From the NCBI RefSeq assembly GCF_008638345.1, contig NZ_VTVA01000001.1:1-64000 (forward strand): 64,000 bases of DNA, read 5' to 3'. The notes below the pieces were generated by a model, which was not told the DNA's origin, made no database searches, and saw only the letters and a list, made by a program, of their open reading frames with translations. Positions 18,311 through 28,188 of the stretch are shown one piece after another (the stretch's first letter is position 1; each line of letters opens with the position of its first letter). This DNA comes from Pseudomonas saliphila (GTDB taxonomy: Bacteria; Pseudomonadota; Gammaproteobacteria; Pseudomonadales; Pseudomonadaceae). Made by a program: the position numbers and the translations under genes.

Positions 18311-18838
18311 CTACCCCCCTGATGATGACCGGTTCGCAGCGAGACGCTCGACTTCAATCACCAACCCTTCCAATGCTTTCAGTACCGTGTGTGCACGCAC
18401 TTCACGGCGATTGCCCTGCATGCGCTTGCAGTGGCTGATCACACCCTTGCCGCGTATGGCCCAGGCAAACCAGACGGTGCCAACCGGCTTTTCCGGTGTG
18501 CCGCCATCCGGGCCAGCCACACCGCTTACTGCCACAGCCAGATCAGCATCCGCCGCCTGCAGCGCCCCCTGCGCCATGGCCCGCACCACCGGCTCGCTGA
18601 CCGCACCGTGCGTTTCCAGTATGTCCTCGGGGACGCCGAGCCAATGCGTTTTGCTGCGATTGGCATAGGTAACGAAGCCGGTTTCAAACCAGGCGGAGCT
18701 GCCGCTGACCCGGGTGATAGCTTCAGCAATACCACCGCCGGTACAGGACTCGGCGGTCGTGACCTGGAGCCCCAGACGCCGCAGCCCATTACCCAGACGG
18801 GCCGCTACGGAGTCGATCAAGGGGTCGTATTGAGACAT
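18311..18838 (-). CDS. pncC: Nicotinamide-nucleotide amidase, CinA C-terminal family
   Basis: A 175-residue stand-alone CinA-C domain protein, the PncC type that deamidates nicotinamide mononucleotide to nicotinate mononucleotide in NAD salvage. The signature is visible in [21 protein letters not shown] (about 28-48), GAVSEPVV and [20 protein letters not shown]. It is the normal upstream neighbour of recA in pseudomonads. Normally mutS follows closely on its other side. Here a 6 kb insert begins only 20 nt upstream of its start codon. Confidence 0.95.
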   Translation of the reverse strand: MSQYDPLIDSVAARLGNGLRRLGLQVTTAESCTGGGIAEAITRVSGSSAWFETGFVTYANRSKTHWLGVPEDILETHGAVSEPVVRAMAQGALQAADADLAVAVSGVAGPDGGTPEKPVGTVWFAWAIRGKGVISHCKRMQGNRREVRAHTVLKALEGLVIEVERLAANRSSSGG

Positions 18839-18858
18839 CGTGGATCACCTCTTTCATG

Positions 18859-18955
18859 TTTGCGCTTAAAAGCCGGGACTATCCGGCCACCGTATCACCC
18901 CAAGGCCACCGACCCCAGAAACCTGCATGAGCCGTGTCGAGAAATTCTTCCAGCC
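18859..18955 (+). repeat. Diverged copy of the mutS leader and first codons (left copy)
   Basis: This segment matches 25032-25143 in direct orientation. The first 17 bases (TTTGCGCTTAAAAGCCG) are identical. A 15-nt stretch is then missing. The rest, including CCACCGACCCCAGA, ACCTGCATGAGCCG and GAGAA, is about 85% identical by eye. An ATG at 18927 in the same context as the mutS start opens a frame beginning MSRVEKFFQP (mutS begins MSRAEKS), but the similarity stops there. It looks like the fossil of a mutS 5' end left beside pncC when the 6 kb insert arrived. Confidence 0.85.
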
Positions 18956-18976
18956 AGATGCTCTGGTATATAGCGC

Positions 18977-18995
18977 GGGAGGCAAATATTCTCCC
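18977..18995. promoter_or_regulatory. Possible TetR operator
   Basis: An inverted repeat GGGAG (18977-18981) / CTCCC (18991-18995) flanks an AT-rich centre. It lies 100 nt upstream of the TetR-type gene. This is a weak candidate because the arms are only 5 bp. Confidence 0.3.
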
Positions 18996-19098
18996 ACACT
19001 ACGCATGGTAGACTCGCGAACAGGGGGATCGTCAGCATTATTTGCCAGCCTGAGTACGATCTCCGCCCGAGTTGAATCTTCCTGCGATGGATTAAGCG

Positions 19099-19794
19099 AT
19101 GCCCACGAACAAAAACGATTCCGCAGTGACGGAACAGCCCGCGGACCAATTGTTCGAAGCCAGACTTGAAGGCATTCAGGACACCTCTCTCGCCGAACAG
19201 CGCCGGGACCAGATATGCGAGGCGGCCCTTGAGCTCTTTCTGAAGAAAGGTTTTGCCTCCACCACCGTTCGCGACATATGCGCTTCATCCGGGGTGAATC
19301 AGGCGAGCATTTACGACTATATCGCCAATAAGAACGACATTCTTCGACGGTTACTGAACAAGCTCTGGTTTCGGTCCGGCGCCCCCAATTTGCATGAATT
19401 GATGGACCGGAATCCTCAGGGCCCACTGAAGGAATGCGTCAGGCTGTATTTGCATGAGTCCTGGACCAAGAAGCGCAAGGGAACCTTGCTCGCTTACCGC
19501 TCGGTTCCTCACTTGCAGAAGGACGACCGCGACGCCATGAGGTCCCGCGACCACCTGGTGATCGGCGAAATGGCCACGAAATTCCGTGATCGGGCAGGTC
19601 TTGCAGCCGACGATCCCAGGGCTGAAATCATTGCCAACGTGGTTATCTATCTTGCCGGCTTTGGACCGTTGCGCGACTGGCTGCATCAGGATATTGACGA
19701 CGAAATCATCGTCGATACGGTTGCCGCAGGCATTACTGCCATGGTCGAAACCCTTGCACAACACCCGCGCCCTCCCCGCCCTGAGGTCGGCTAG
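19099..19794 (+). CDS. TetR/AcrR-family transcriptional regulator
   Basis: A 231-residue TetR-type repressor. A poorly conserved N-terminal extension of about 30 residues precedes the HTH: QICEAALELFLKKGFASTTVRDICASSGVNQASIYDYIANKNDIL, about residues 38-82. The rest is a helical ligand-binding domain. This form, with a long C-terminal domain and YDYIANKNDIL, resembles regulators of acyl-CoA or fatty-acid catabolic genes. It converges with the TRAP/CoA-ligase operon and is its only adjacent regulator. It lies within the segment bracketed by the two mutS-leader copies. Confidence 0.85.
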   Translation: MPTNKNDSAVTEQPADQLFEARLEGIQDTSLAEQRRDQICEAALELFLKKGFASTTVRDICASSGVNQASIYDYIANKNDILRRLLNKLWFRSGAPNLHELMDRNPQGPLKECVRLYLHESWTKKRKGTLLAYRSVPHLQKDDRDAMRSRDHLVIGEMATKFRDRAGLAADDPRAEIIANVVIYLAGFGPLRDWLHQDIDDEIIVDTVAAGITAMVETLAQHPRPPRPEVG

Positions 19795-19816
19795 CTCAGG
19801 CCGGCCAGAAACAAAG

Positions 19817-19837
19817 CCGGAGCCATGGTGGCTCCGG
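19817..19837. terminator. Bidirectional terminator between TetR and TRAP permease genes
   Basis: A 9-bp perfect stem CCGGAGCCA/TGGCTCCGG with a 3-nt loop. The minus-strand side is followed by CTTTGTTTC and the plus side by a weaker ACTCTATTTCTCC. It lies between two convergent stop codons. Confidence 0.75.
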
Positions 19838-19868
19838 ACTCTATTTCTCCTATCTGAAGCCCCCGCCG

Positions 19869-21794
19869 TCAGGCGAGACTAGGTTTAAGGCGGTTCTGGT
19901 TCCACACCAGCGCTATCAATACCGCCGATGCCAGCCCCCCAAAGATAGTTGTCATCAAACCGGGAAAGCTGAAGGCAAAGCCGGCGACCAGCAGCGGTAG
20001 CCGCTGCCAGGGCTTCACCATCCCGGCCCCCAACAAGTAACCCTCCAGACCACCCGATATCAGCATGATGCCGATGATGATCGACGGCAGCACATAGAAC
20101 AGCGGCGTGAGATCGCCCTGCAGCACCAGCGCCGGCTGGAACAGGAAGAATAGCGGAATAAAGTAGATGACGATGCCCAGACGCATGGCAGTAAATGACG
20201 TCTTCATCGGCGACGACCCGGCCATGGTGCCGGCAAGGAATGCTGCCGCACCTACCGGCGGTGTGATCACCGAAAGCATGGCGTAATACACGATGAAGAA
20301 GTGCACCGCGATGGTGTTCAGCCCTCCGACCTCGATGATTGCCGGCGCCAGAGTAACCGCCAGGAAGATGTACGCCACGATCGCCAGACCCGCCATACCC
20401 ATGACAAAGCAGGCGACGATGCCGAAGAGAATCACCAAGAACACGTTGTCGCCGCCAAGCCCCACCAGACCTGAGGTCAGGGAGCCGGTGACACCAGTAA
20501 TGGTCAAGGCGCTCACGACAAAGGCGATGGGCAGGATGATTGCGGCGGTCTGGGTGATGAGTACGCCTATCTGCCGTATCGCGCTGTATAGCCGAGTTGG
20601 CGTCAGGCGTGTCTCTTTACGCAGAAAGGACAGGCCGATCATCAGGATGCACGCGTACCAGGGCGTATAGTACTCCCAGCGCATATACAGCAGTCCCCAG
20701 ATGAGGAACACCAGTACCAGAATAAAAGGCCAGCCGCGCATCAGGACCTTGCGCGTGGAAGGAATATCCTCTGCGGGCATACCTTTCATACCGGTACGGG
20801 CGGCGTAGGCATCCACCTGCAGGATCAGCCCGAAGTAGAACAGTAGTGACGGCAGGATCGCAGCAATCATGATTACGGCGTAGTCGACGCCGATGGTAAT
20901 CGCCATGACGAAGGCAATCGCGCCCATCACCGGGGGCATCACCACGCCACCGGTCGAAGCACAGGCCTCGATAGCGCCAGCGTAATGTGCCGGGTAGCCG
21001 GCTTTCTTCATGGTTGGAATGGTGATTGAGCCCGTACCTGCAATATTGGAGAACACCGAACCGGACAAACTGCCCATGAAGGCGCTCGCGACCACGGCCA
21101 CCTTGGCAGGCCCGCCGCGATAACGGCCAAAACTGGCATTGGCCAGATCGATGAAGAAGTCACCCGCGCCCGTCGCTAGCAGAATACCGGCGAACACCAG
21201 GAATCCCAGGATAATCTCGGCGACAATCTTGGTGGTGATCCCCATCATCCCTTCGGTGCGGAAGATGTGGGCTTCTATCATGTGGTCGAACTGGTAGGGA
21301 ATCCCCATGAACAAGCCGGGAAAATAGTCAGCGACCAGCGGATACAGGCCGATGAGCACGACCACCAGCAGGAAAGGCATACCGCCACTGCGCCGGGCCA
21401 GCTCCATCATCAGCAGCCAGACCACCACGCCCAGGTACATGTTACTCCAGCCTGCCTGCGCCATATCCCAGGCATTGACGGCAAAGTAAAAACTAACGCC
21501 GATGATCAGTACGGCGGCGATCAAGTCATAAAAGGGCACCTTGTGCTGACTTGATTTCCCGGGCAGCGCGACAAACGCTGCAGCCCCGAAAAGGCCAATG
21601 AAGATCCAGTAATATTCCCCTTCGAGCAGGCGATGGCCGGCAAAGGTCAGTCCAAAAATATAGGCAATGCCGGCTAACAGACCGGCGACACAGAGCACGA
21701 CAAAGAGGATGCTTTGCCATGAGCTGGCGTCGCCCAGCCGGGTCACTTCAGATTTATGCTCAACACTTTCAAGAGCTGCGGCGTCAGGTTTCAT
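19869..21794 (-). CDS. TRAP transporter permease, fused small and large subunits (TAXI type)
   Basis: A 641-residue protein with about 16 hydrophobic segments: a four-helix DctQ-like N-terminal part (about 40-190) fused to a 12-helix DctM-like part. The large-subunit signature is seen in the region SNIAGTGSITIPTMKKAGYP and STGGVVMPPVMGAIAF. Fused 4TM/12TM permeases (TIGR02123) work with TAXI-type periplasmic binding proteins in sodium-driven uptake of organic acids. The start at 21794 is chosen for its upstream GGAAG ribosome-binding site; a longer start at 21845 is less likely. It is third in the operon after the CoA ligase and the TAXI protein. Confidence 0.9.
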   Translation of the reverse strand: MKPDAAALESVEHKSEVTRLGDASSWQSILFVVLCVAGLLAGIAYIFGLTFAGHRLLEGEYYWIFIGLFGAAAFVALPGKSSQHKVPFYDLIAAVLIIGVSFYFAVNAWDMAQAGWSNMYLGVVVWLLMMELARRSGGMPFLLVVVLIGLYPLVADYFPGLFMGIPYQFDHMIEAHIFRTEGMMGITTKIVAEIILGFLVFAGILLATGAGDFFIDLANASFGRYRGGPAKVAVVASAFMGSLSGSVFSNIAGTGSITIPTMKKAGYPAHYAGAIEACASTGGVVMPPVMGAIAFVMAITIGVDYAVIMIAAILPSLLFYFGLILQVDAYAARTGMKGMPAEDIPSTRKVLMRGWPFILVLVFLIWGLLYMRWEYYTPWYACILMIGLSFLRKETRLTPTRLYSAIRQIGVLITQTAAIILPIAFVVSALTITGVTGSLTSGLVGLGGDNVFLVILFGIVACFVMGMAGLAIVAYIFLAVTLAPAIIEVGGLNTIAVHFFIVYYAMLSVITPPVGAAAFLAGTMAGSSPMKTSFTAMRLGIVIYFIPLFFLFQPALVLQGDLTPLFYVLPSIIIGIMLISGGLEGYLLGAGMVKPWQRLPLLVAGFAFSFPGLMTTIFGGLASAVLIALVWNQNRLKPSLA

Positions 21795-21855
21795 GGAACT
21801 GGCTTCCAAAGATAAAAGAAGGTGGTGAGGCGTGGTTTGACCCACGCCCTATTGG

Positions 21856-23055
21856 TTAGAGGCGGGTGCGGAACGGCTCCAGACCTTCCGTATGCTTCTT
21901 CACGATTGCCATGAATTCTTCGTTGTTATGGCTCGCTTCAATCCGGCCCTTCCTTGCTTCATCCAGCGCCGCCTGGCGCGCCTTGGTCCAGCGGTCCATC
22001 TTCTCGACTGCGGCCTGATTCCACTGATCATCCTCAGCGGTCCAGGCGTTTACTTCTTTCAGGTAGCGAATGGTGCCTTCATGAATCGGCAACGGTGAGC
22101 GGTCCAGGTATTCGCGGAAAATGGGCAGGTCCATCCGGGCGGACAGCGGATGCGTGTTCTTGTATTTATCGAACGACTGATGGAACCACTTGGCCATGTT
22201 GTAGGCGAACTCTTCGTCAGCATCCGCAGGTACGGAATACAGGAAGTTGGATGCCAGGCCATCGACGCCTTTTGCCGTCGACACGCCAAGGTCGATTTTG
22301 GTGGGCACGACCATGGTGCGGTGCGCGAGGAACCGGTCCCAAGCTTCCTTGTTATCGAGGTCCATATTCAACCAGCGGATACCACCCGGAGCGCCCTCCA
22401 TTTCCGAGAGAATCGAGCTGGTGGGCGCGCAATAAGCCACGTCAGCCCTGCCCTCTACCACAGCGCGGCAGCTTTGCGCATAGCTACTGGCAGACACAAA
22501 GGAGAAATTCTCGGTGACTTCCTGATCGGTCATGCCCAGGTAGGCGGGCAGCGCTTTGGTCACGGCGACCACCATAGGCGGTGAAAACTCGCCCTGCGAC
22601 ACGGTGATTTTTCGCTTCTTCAGATCCTCCATGGTCTGTAGATCAGAGTTGCCTGCCACGACGAAACCCCAGGGCGTGTCGTTATGGTGCCAGATCACGC
22701 GCTGAGGCACCGGCTTGCTGCCGGCATAGCTACCGATGCCTTCGATCTGAAAGCGCATCTCAGCCGATGAGACCGAACTGATCATCAGATCCCGGCGATC
22801 GGTCAGCCGTTGATACCGCTGTGATTCGTTGTCTACCGGGACAATCCGTACGTTAGAGCCAGTCTCCTTCTGAAAAACCGGGCCCCAGCCATTGGTCGAG
22901 GCAAAGCTGCCACTGGAGGTGCCAGATGTGCCTATGGCCAGCAGCCGCGGCATCTTGTATTCATCGGCATGAGCCAGGCTGGCACTGCCCAACGCAAGCA
23001 CAGCCGCAAGAGACACACCTGCACTCAACATGGTTTTCAGCAACTTGATCTTCAT
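21856..23055 (-). CDS. TAXI-family TRAP transporter solute-binding protein
   Basis: A 399-residue periplasmic binding protein of the TAXI family. The signal peptide (MKIKLLKTMLSAGVSLAAVLALGSASLAHA) is cleaved near residue 30. The TAXI region ATGTSGTSSGSFASTNGWGPV-like (here AIGTSGTSSGSFA) follows directly. A GGAGAAA ribosome-binding site fixes the start at 23055. It delivers an unknown organic acid to the fused permease encoded 61 nt downstream. A CA-rich Hfq/Crc-type motif sits directly upstream of its ribosome-binding site. A CoA ligase precedes it in the operon, so a substrate that is activated to a CoA thioester is likely. Confidence 0.9.
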   Translation of the reverse strand: MKIKLLKTMLSAGVSLAAVLALGSASLAHADEYKMPRLLAIGTSGTSSGSFASTNGWGPVFQKETGSNVRIVPVDNESQRYQRLTDRRDLMISSVSSAEMRFQIEGIGSYAGSKPVPQRVIWHHNDTPWGFVVAGNSDLQTMEDLKKRKITVSQGEFSPPMVVAVTKALPAYLGMTDQEVTENFSFVSASSYAQSCRAVVEGRADVAYCAPTSSILSEMEGAPGGIRWLNMDLDNKEAWDRFLAHRTMVVPTKIDLGVSTAKGVDGLASNFLYSVPADADEEFAYNMAKWFHQSFDKYKNTHPLSARMDLPIFREYLDRSPLPIHEGTIRYLKEVNAWTAEDDQWNQAAVEKMDRWTKARQAALDEARKGRIEASHNNEEFMAIVKKHTEGLEPFRTRL

Positions 23056-23072
23056 GGGAAATTTCTCCGGTT

Positions 23073-23083
23073 TTGTTATTGTT
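23073..23083 (-). promoter_or_regulatory. CA-rich motif, candidate Hfq/Crc site of the TAXI gene
   Basis: The minus strand reads AACAATAACAA, containing a full match to the Pseudomonas catabolite-repression motif AAnAAnAA. It lies about 18-28 nt before the ATG and just before the GGAG element. Confidence 0.55.
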
Positions 23084-23155
23084 TGCCGCGACGCGGTAGG
23101 CAAGCATCCTGAGCTGGACCCGTTGCGCACACGCTCTCTACGGATTCAGTATGAC

Positions 23156-24718
23156 CTACACCAGGTCCAGCTCTGCAGCCATTGCCGCCACGTGCTCGCG
23201 CAAGGATTTCTTCAGTATTTTTCCGACGCCATTGCGCGGCATCTGCTCAACAAAGATGACGCCGCGTGGGGTCTTATATTTCGCCAGATGCGCCTGGCAG
23301 AACGCCAATAGCTCGGATTCAGTCACCGCGGCATTCCTGGCAGGCACGACAACCGCAATCACCTCTTCGCCCATGCGCTCTGAGGGCACTCCCACCACGG
23401 CGACTTCCGCCACCGCCGGATGCGTAGAGATCAGTTCCTCCAGATCTCGCGGATAGATATTGAAGCCGCCCCGCAGAATCAGATCTTTTTGACGGTCGAC
23501 GATATAGAGATAGCCGTCTGCATCGAGACGCGCAACATCACCGGTATGCAGCCAGCCGTCCCGGATTGCGGCGTTGGTTGCCGCCTCGTTGCGGTAGTAG
23601 CCCGGCGTAATGTTCTCGCCCCGAACCAGCAGCTCGCCTATTTCGCCTGTTGGCAGCGTGCGGCCGGATTCATCAATAATGCGCAATTCCACACCCGGAA
23701 AAGCGCGACCCACGGATCCTGGCTTGAGCACCTCGCCGATACGGTGCGCAGATACCGTCGGCGCTGCTTCGGACAAGCCATAACCCTCGTAGATATCCGC
23801 ACCAAAACGCGTTTTGAAGGCCGTTATCAGTGATACGGGCAGGGGCGCGGATCCGGAACCGACTATTTCCAGGGTCGACAGGTCATATTGGTGTGTGACC
23901 GGATCGGCAACCAGGGCATGAATCATGGCGGGCACTGCGCCAAAGCGGCGGACCTTATGCTCCTGGATGGCCTGACAGACTTCCTGGACGCCGAACCTGG
24001 GCAGTATCACCATCGCGCCCCCTATGAGAAACAGGGCGTTGGCTTGAGTGAAACCGTAGATATGTGCCAGGGGTAGAACGCCCAGCGTGGTCCCGGGAGG
24101 CTCACCCTCCCGGTTTGCCAGGGAAGCTGACGAGGCGGCATTACTGTAGAGATTACGGTGGGTGAGCATCACGCCCTTGGGCTGACCTGTTGTACCGGAG
24201 GTAAACAGAATCACCGCCGTATCGTCCAGCTGCAGCTGAGCCGCCTCGAAAGGGCCGAAACCGCCCTGCATCAGAGCCTGCAGATCAACAACCTGCGCGG
24301 TCCCCGCAGGCTCGGTGGTCGAGTCGTCGAGGCCCGACACCAGCAGTAGCGGCGGCGCATCGAGTTCCGCCACCGCTTGCTGCACATTCGCAAGGATCGA
24401 ACGCTGGGTGATGATCGCCCTCGCCTCCGACACCTGCGCGATGAATCCAATTTCCTTCGGATGCAGCACATGCATCACCGGCAGCACAATCGCGCCGGCA
24501 CGCATGATGGCCTGGTAGGCAATAAACACTTCAGGGGCATTCGCCATGCAGACCATCACACGGTCGCCCGGTCTGATTCCCTGCGCCTGGAGCCCGGCGG
24601 CCAGACGATTGGCCATGTCCAGCAGTTGGCGATTGCTCAGCGGCTGACCATTAAAATACAGGAAAGGATATTCGCCAAAGCGTGCGAGGTTATGGTCGGG
24701 CAAGTCGGTCAGGATCAT
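23156..24718 (-). CDS. Class I adenylate-forming acyl-CoA ligase
   Basis: A 520-residue AMP-binding ligase that activates a carboxylic acid via acyl-AMP to acyl-CoA. The P-loop motif A3 is seen as ILFTSGTTGQPKGVMLTHRN (about 170-190). The A5 motif GYGLSEAAPT, A7/A8 DGWLHTGDVARLDADGYLYI then DRQKDLILRGGFNIYP, and the catalytic Lys region GVGKILKKSL at the C-terminus are all present. Substrate specificity cannot be assigned; the length fits medium-chain or aryl-acid ligases. It is the first gene of the operon with the TAXI binding protein (100 nt downstream) and the TRAP permease. Import and activation of the same acid is therefore inferred. Confidence 0.9.
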   Translation of the reverse strand: MILTDLPDHNLARFGEYPFLYFNGQPLSNRQLLDMANRLAAGLQAQGIRPGDRVMVCMANAPEVFIAYQAIMRAGAIVLPVMHVLHPKEIGFIAQVSEARAIITQRSILANVQQAVAELDAPPLLLVSGLDDSTTEPAGTAQVVDLQALMQGGFGPFEAAQLQLDDTAVILFTSGTTGQPKGVMLTHRNLYSNAASSASLANREGEPPGTTLGVLPLAHIYGFTQANALFLIGGAMVILPRFGVQEVCQAIQEHKVRRFGAVPAMIHALVADPVTHQYDLSTLEIVGSGSAPLPVSLITAFKTRFGADIYEGYGLSEAAPTVSAHRIGEVLKPGSVGRAFPGVELRIIDESGRTLPTGEIGELLVRGENITPGYYRNEAATNAAIRDGWLHTGDVARLDADGYLYIVDRQKDLILRGGFNIYPRDLEELISTHPAVAEVAVVGVPSERMGEEVIAVVVPARNAAVTESELLAFCQAHLAKYKTPRGVIFVEQMPRNGVGKILKKSLREHVAAMAAELDLV

Positions 24719-25114
24719 GGCGATACCACGCAGTTCAGACAGCCAAGCATAGTCGGCGTTTTATTATTATTCACATGCAGCTTCCTGGAATTATTGTGCG
24801 CACGGCACGAACAAATACTCTCTCGTCGCCCCTCCCTGACAACTGTCAGCATCAAGCTACGATCCTTGCTCGGCCTGTGTCAAGACAGCGGAGAGACCAT
24901 ACCGATTGGTTGAAAACGCATGATTCAGGTGGTGAATAATGGAATTTTCTGGATTACAGACTGGGCGAACCGACCGCGACGCGTTGGCCTGCAAGAGAAG
25001 GGGTTATAGTCGGGATCGATCAGCGCTGCATTTTGCGCTTAAAAGCCGAGACCGCTTTGCGTAGACTATGCCCGGCTACCGTTTCATCCCACGCCACCGA
25101 CCCCAGAGACCTGC
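24719..25114. other. 396-nt intergenic region between CoA ligase and mutS
   Basis: This divergent promoter region has no convincing gene. The last 83 nt are the right copy of the mutS leader. The part from 24719 to 25031 has no match to the pncC upstream region and presumably belongs to the insert, including the promoter of the CoA ligase operon. No clear operator was recognised. Confidence 0.6.
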
Positions 25115-25143
25115 ATGAGCCGCGCCGAGAAGTCCGCCAGCCA
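25032..25143 (+). repeat. mutS leader and start, right copy of the direct repeat
   Basis: This is the functional copy paired with 18859-18955. It starts TTTGCGCTTAAAAGCCG, retains a 15-nt segment missing from the left copy, and runs into the first ten codons of mutS. Confidence 0.85.
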
Positions 25144-27688
25144 CACCCCCATGATGACGCAGTACTTCGGCATCAAACAGCACCATCCTGATCAACTGCT
25201 GTTTTATCGAATGGGCGATTTCTACGAGCTGTTCTACGACGATGCAAAAAAGGCGTCGCGCCTGCTCGATATAACCCTCACCGCGCGCGGCCAGTCGGGC
25301 GGCCAGCCGATCCCCATGGCGGGCATCCCCTTCCACGCGGCCGAGGGCTATCTGGCCAAGCTGGTCAAGCTGGGCGAATCAGTGGTGATCTGTGAGCAGA
25401 TCGGCGATCCAGCGACCTCCAAGGGCCCGGTTGAGCGTCAGGTAGTGCGCATCCTCACTCCCGGCACGGTCAGTGATGAGGCACTGCTGGATGAACGGCG
25501 TGACAACCTGCTCGCGGCACTGGTCGGAAGCGAGCGCGGCTTTGGGTTGGCAACCCTGGATATCAACAGCGGCCGTTTTACCACCATGGAGCTGCAGGGA
25601 TGGGAAACCCTGCTCGGCGAGCTGGAACGCCTGGCGCCAGCCGAGCTGCTGATTCCGGATGACTGGGAAAGCAATACGCCTATCGAGCGGCGCCGTGCAG
25701 TTCGCCGGCGCGCGCCCTGGGACTTTGACAAGGACAGTGCCTTCAAATCGCTGACCGACCAGTTCGGCACCAAAGACCTGGCCGGTTTCGGCTGTGCGGG
25801 TCTCACGCTCGGGCTCGGCGCGGCCGGCGCGCTGATGTGCTACGCCAAGGAAACCCAGCGCACCGCCCTGCCCCATATTCGCGGCATCCTGCGCGAGCGC
25901 TTTGAAGACAGCGTGATCATCGACAGCGCCAGCCGGCGCAACCTCGAAATCGACAGCAACCTGTCCGGCGGTCGCGACAATACGCTTCTCGACGTACTCG
26001 ACCAGACCTCGACCGCCATGGGCGGACGCCTGCTAGCGCGCTGGTTGAATCGCCCCCTGCGGGACATGGCGGTGCTCGAAGCACGGCAGAGCGGTATTGC
26101 CACCTTCCTCGATCAGCACTTCCACGAGGACATCCAACCGATACTCAAGGGCATCGGCGACATCGAGCGCATCCTCGCGCGGATTGCGTTGCGCTCTGCC
26201 CGCCCGCGTGATCTGGCGCGCCTGCGCGACGCCTTGGCGGTCCTGCCGCAGCTGCAAGAGGCACTCGCCACTACCGAGACCCCGCATCTGCGTTACCTGG
26301 CCGAACAGGTTCGCACCTATCCGGAACTGGCTGCGCTGCTGGAACGCGCGGTCATCGATAATCCGCCAGCGGTGATGCGCGATGGCGGCGTCATCAAGGC
26401 CGGCTTCGATGCCGAGCTCGATGACCTGCAGAACATCAGTGAAAACGCCGGGCAGTTCCTTCTCGACCTGGAAACCCGAGAGCGCGAGCGCACCGGGTTG
26501 TCCACTCTGAAGGTCGGCTATAACCGTGTGCACGGCTATTTCATCGAACTGTCGCGCGGTCAGTCAGACAAGGCTCCGGCCGATTACATCCGCCGACAGA
26601 CATTGAAAGGTGCCGAGCGTTTTATCACCCCTGAGCTGAAGACCTTCGAAGACAAGGCGCTGTCTGCCCGCAGCCGCGCATTGGCCCGGGAGAAACAGCT
26701 GTATGAAGAACTGCTCGATCGTCTGAATGAAGACCTGGCGGCGCTGCAGGACAGCGCCGCGAGCCTGGCGGAACTGGATGTACTGGCCAACCTCGCCGAA
26801 CGCGCTGCCACTCTGGATTTCTGCTTGCCGCGCTTCGTCGAAGACAGCCAGCTCATCATCCGCCAGGGCCGTCACCCGGTGGTCGAACAGGTCCTGGATA
26901 CCCCCTTTGTCGCCAACGGGCTGTGCCTGAACGATGACATCCGCATGCTGGTGATCACCGGCCCCAATATGGGCGGTAAATCGACCTACATGCGTCAGAC
27001 GGCATTGATCGTGCTGCTTGCGCATATCGGCAGCTACGTACCGGCAGCGCAGGTTGAACTGTCCTGTGTGGACCGCATCTTCACCCGTATCGGCTCCAGC
27101 GATGACCTCGCCGGTGGCCGCTCCACCTTCATGGTGGAAATGAGCGAGACGGCCAACATTCTGCACAATGCGACCGCCGCCAGCCTGGTATTGATGGATG
27201 AAGTAGGCCGCGGTACCAGCACCTTCGACGGTTTGTCACTTGCGTGGTCCGCTGCTGAATACCTGGCCAAGATTCGCGCCTTCACCTTGTTCGCCACGCA
27301 TTATTTCGAACTCACAGGGCTGCCTGATACCGATCCGGGCGTAGCCAACGTGCACCTCAATGCCACCGAGCACAACGAGCGCATCGTCTTTCTGCATACC
27401 GTACTGGAAGGTCCGGCGAGCCAGAGTTACGGTTTACAGGTCGCACAACTGGCTGGCGTACCCCGGGAAGTGGTAGAACGGGCCAAGCAACATCTTGCGC
27501 ACCTTGAACGTCAGAGCCTCAACCAGCAGTCGAGTACACTTAATGCGGGTAACCAGCCGATGCAGAGCGACATGTTCGCCAGCGCGCCGCACCCGCTTAT
27601 AGAGCAGATGCAGCGCATCAAACCCGATGACCTGACCCCACGTCAGGCGCTTGAACTGCTATACCAATGGAAAGAGCAGATGCTTTGA
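25115..27688 (+). CDS. mutS: DNA mismatch repair protein MutS
   Basis: A full-length 857-residue MutS, which recognises mismatches and signals to MutL. The mismatch-reading wedge has F36 and E38 within GDFYELF. The connector, lever and clamp domains follow. The ATPase domain has Walker [10 protein letters not shown] (616-624), Walker [17 protein letters not shown] and the [11 protein letters not shown]is switch. The C-terminal region carries the tetramerisation/MutL-contact tail. The gene is intact. In Pseudomonas it normally lies close to pncC-recA on one side and fdxA on the other. The fdxA side is preserved here and the pncC side is interrupted. Confidence 0.99.
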   Translation: MSRAEKSASHTPMMTQYFGIKQHHPDQLLFYRMGDFYELFYDDAKKASRLLDITLTARGQSGGQPIPMAGIPFHAAEGYLAKLVKLGESVVICEQIGDPATSKGPVERQVVRILTPGTVSDEALLDERRDNLLAALVGSERGFGLATLDINSGRFTTMELQGWETLLGELERLAPAELLIPDDWESNTPIERRRAVRRRAPWDFDKDSAFKSLTDQFGTKDLAGFGCAGLTLGLGAAGALMCYAKETQRTALPHIRGILRERFEDSVIIDSASRRNLEIDSNLSGGRDNTLLDVLDQTSTAMGGRLLARWLNRPLRDMAVLEARQSGIATFLDQHFHEDIQPILKGIGDIERILARIALRSARPRDLARLRDALAVLPQLQEALATTETPHLRYLAEQVRTYPELAALLERAVIDNPPAVMRDGGVIKAGFDAELDDLQNISENAGQFLLDLETRERERTGLSTLKVGYNRVHGYFIELSRGQSDKAPADYIRRQTLKGAERFITPELKTFEDKALSARSRALAREKQLYEELLDRLNEDLAALQDSAASLAELDVLANLAERAATLDFCLPRFVEDSQLIIRQGRHPVVEQVLDTPFVANGLCLNDDIRMLVITGPNMGGKSTYMRQTALIVLLAHIGSYVPAAQVELSCVDRIFTRIGSSDDLAGGRSTFMVEMSETANILHNATAASLVLMDEVGRGTSTFDGLSLAWSAAEYLAKIRAFTLFATHYFELTGLPDTDPGVANVHLNATEHNERIVFLHTVLEGPASQSYGLQVAQLAGVPREVVERAKQHLAHLERQSLNQQSSTLNAGNQPMQSDMFASAPHPLIEQMQRIKPDDLTPRQALELLYQWKEQML

Positions 27689-27741
27689 TCAGCGCCTAAA
27701 TGAGAGTGATTTTCATTAAACGCGCGGATAACAGCGCATTA

Positions 27742-27772
27742 TGGGTACGGGTCGGCTAACTCCCTGTACCCA
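27742..27772. terminator. Hairpin downstream of mutS
   Basis: TGGGTAC (27742-27748) pairs with GTACCCA (27766-27772), extended by GGG/CCC inside. There is no U-tract on the plus strand, so it is either a weak terminator or an mRNA 3'-end structure. Confidence 0.4.
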
Positions 27773-27835
27773 CAGAAAAAAACTGCTAAACTACGCGCCA
27801 CTTTCGTACTCGCCTGATCTTGATGGAGACCTACA

Positions 27836-28159
27836 ATGACGTTCGTTGTTACCGACAACTGCATCAAATGCAAATACACAGATTGCGTTGAGGTCTGCCC
27901 TGTCGATTGTTTTTACGAAGGCCCGAATTTCCTGGTCATCCATCCGGACGAATGCATCGATTGCGCCCTGTGTGAGCCTGAATGCCCGGCCAACGCCATC
28001 TTCTCCGAAGACGAAGTGCCCGCCGATCAGCAGGAATATACCGAGCTGAACGCTGAGCTGGCGGAAATCTGGCCGAACATCACCGAGAAGAAAGACGGCC
28101 TGCCGGATGCTGAAGAGTGGGACGGCGTGCCAGACAAGTTGCAGTATCTGGAGCGCTAA
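27836..28159 (+). CDS. fdxA: Seven-iron ferredoxin FdxA
   Basis: A 107-residue ferredoxin of the Azotobacter FdI/FdxA type. Cys 9, 17 and 50 are placed to bind a 3Fe-4S cluster. Cys 21, 40, 43 and 46 are placed to bind a 4Fe-4S cluster. The acidic C-terminal half (about 60-107) is typical of the family. It is a soluble low-potential electron carrier. A terminator follows the stop codon after about 30 nt, and the convergent rsmZ RNA gene lies beyond it, the gene order known from Pseudomonas. Confidence 0.97.
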   Translation: MTFVVTDNCIKCKYTDCVEVCPVDCFYEGPNFLVIHPDECIDCALCEPECPANAIFSEDEVPADQQEYTELNAELAEIWPNITEKKDGLPDAEEWDGVPDKLQYLER

Positions 28160-28188
28160 GCGCACCGAAAGAGATGCATCGAATAAGA

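Noticed and set aside
18927..19169. 80-codon plus-strand frame beginning MSRVEKFFQP
   Set aside because: Only the first few codons resemble MutS. The frame then runs through non-conserved sequence into the TetR gene, so it is treated as a remnant in the repeat and not as a gene.
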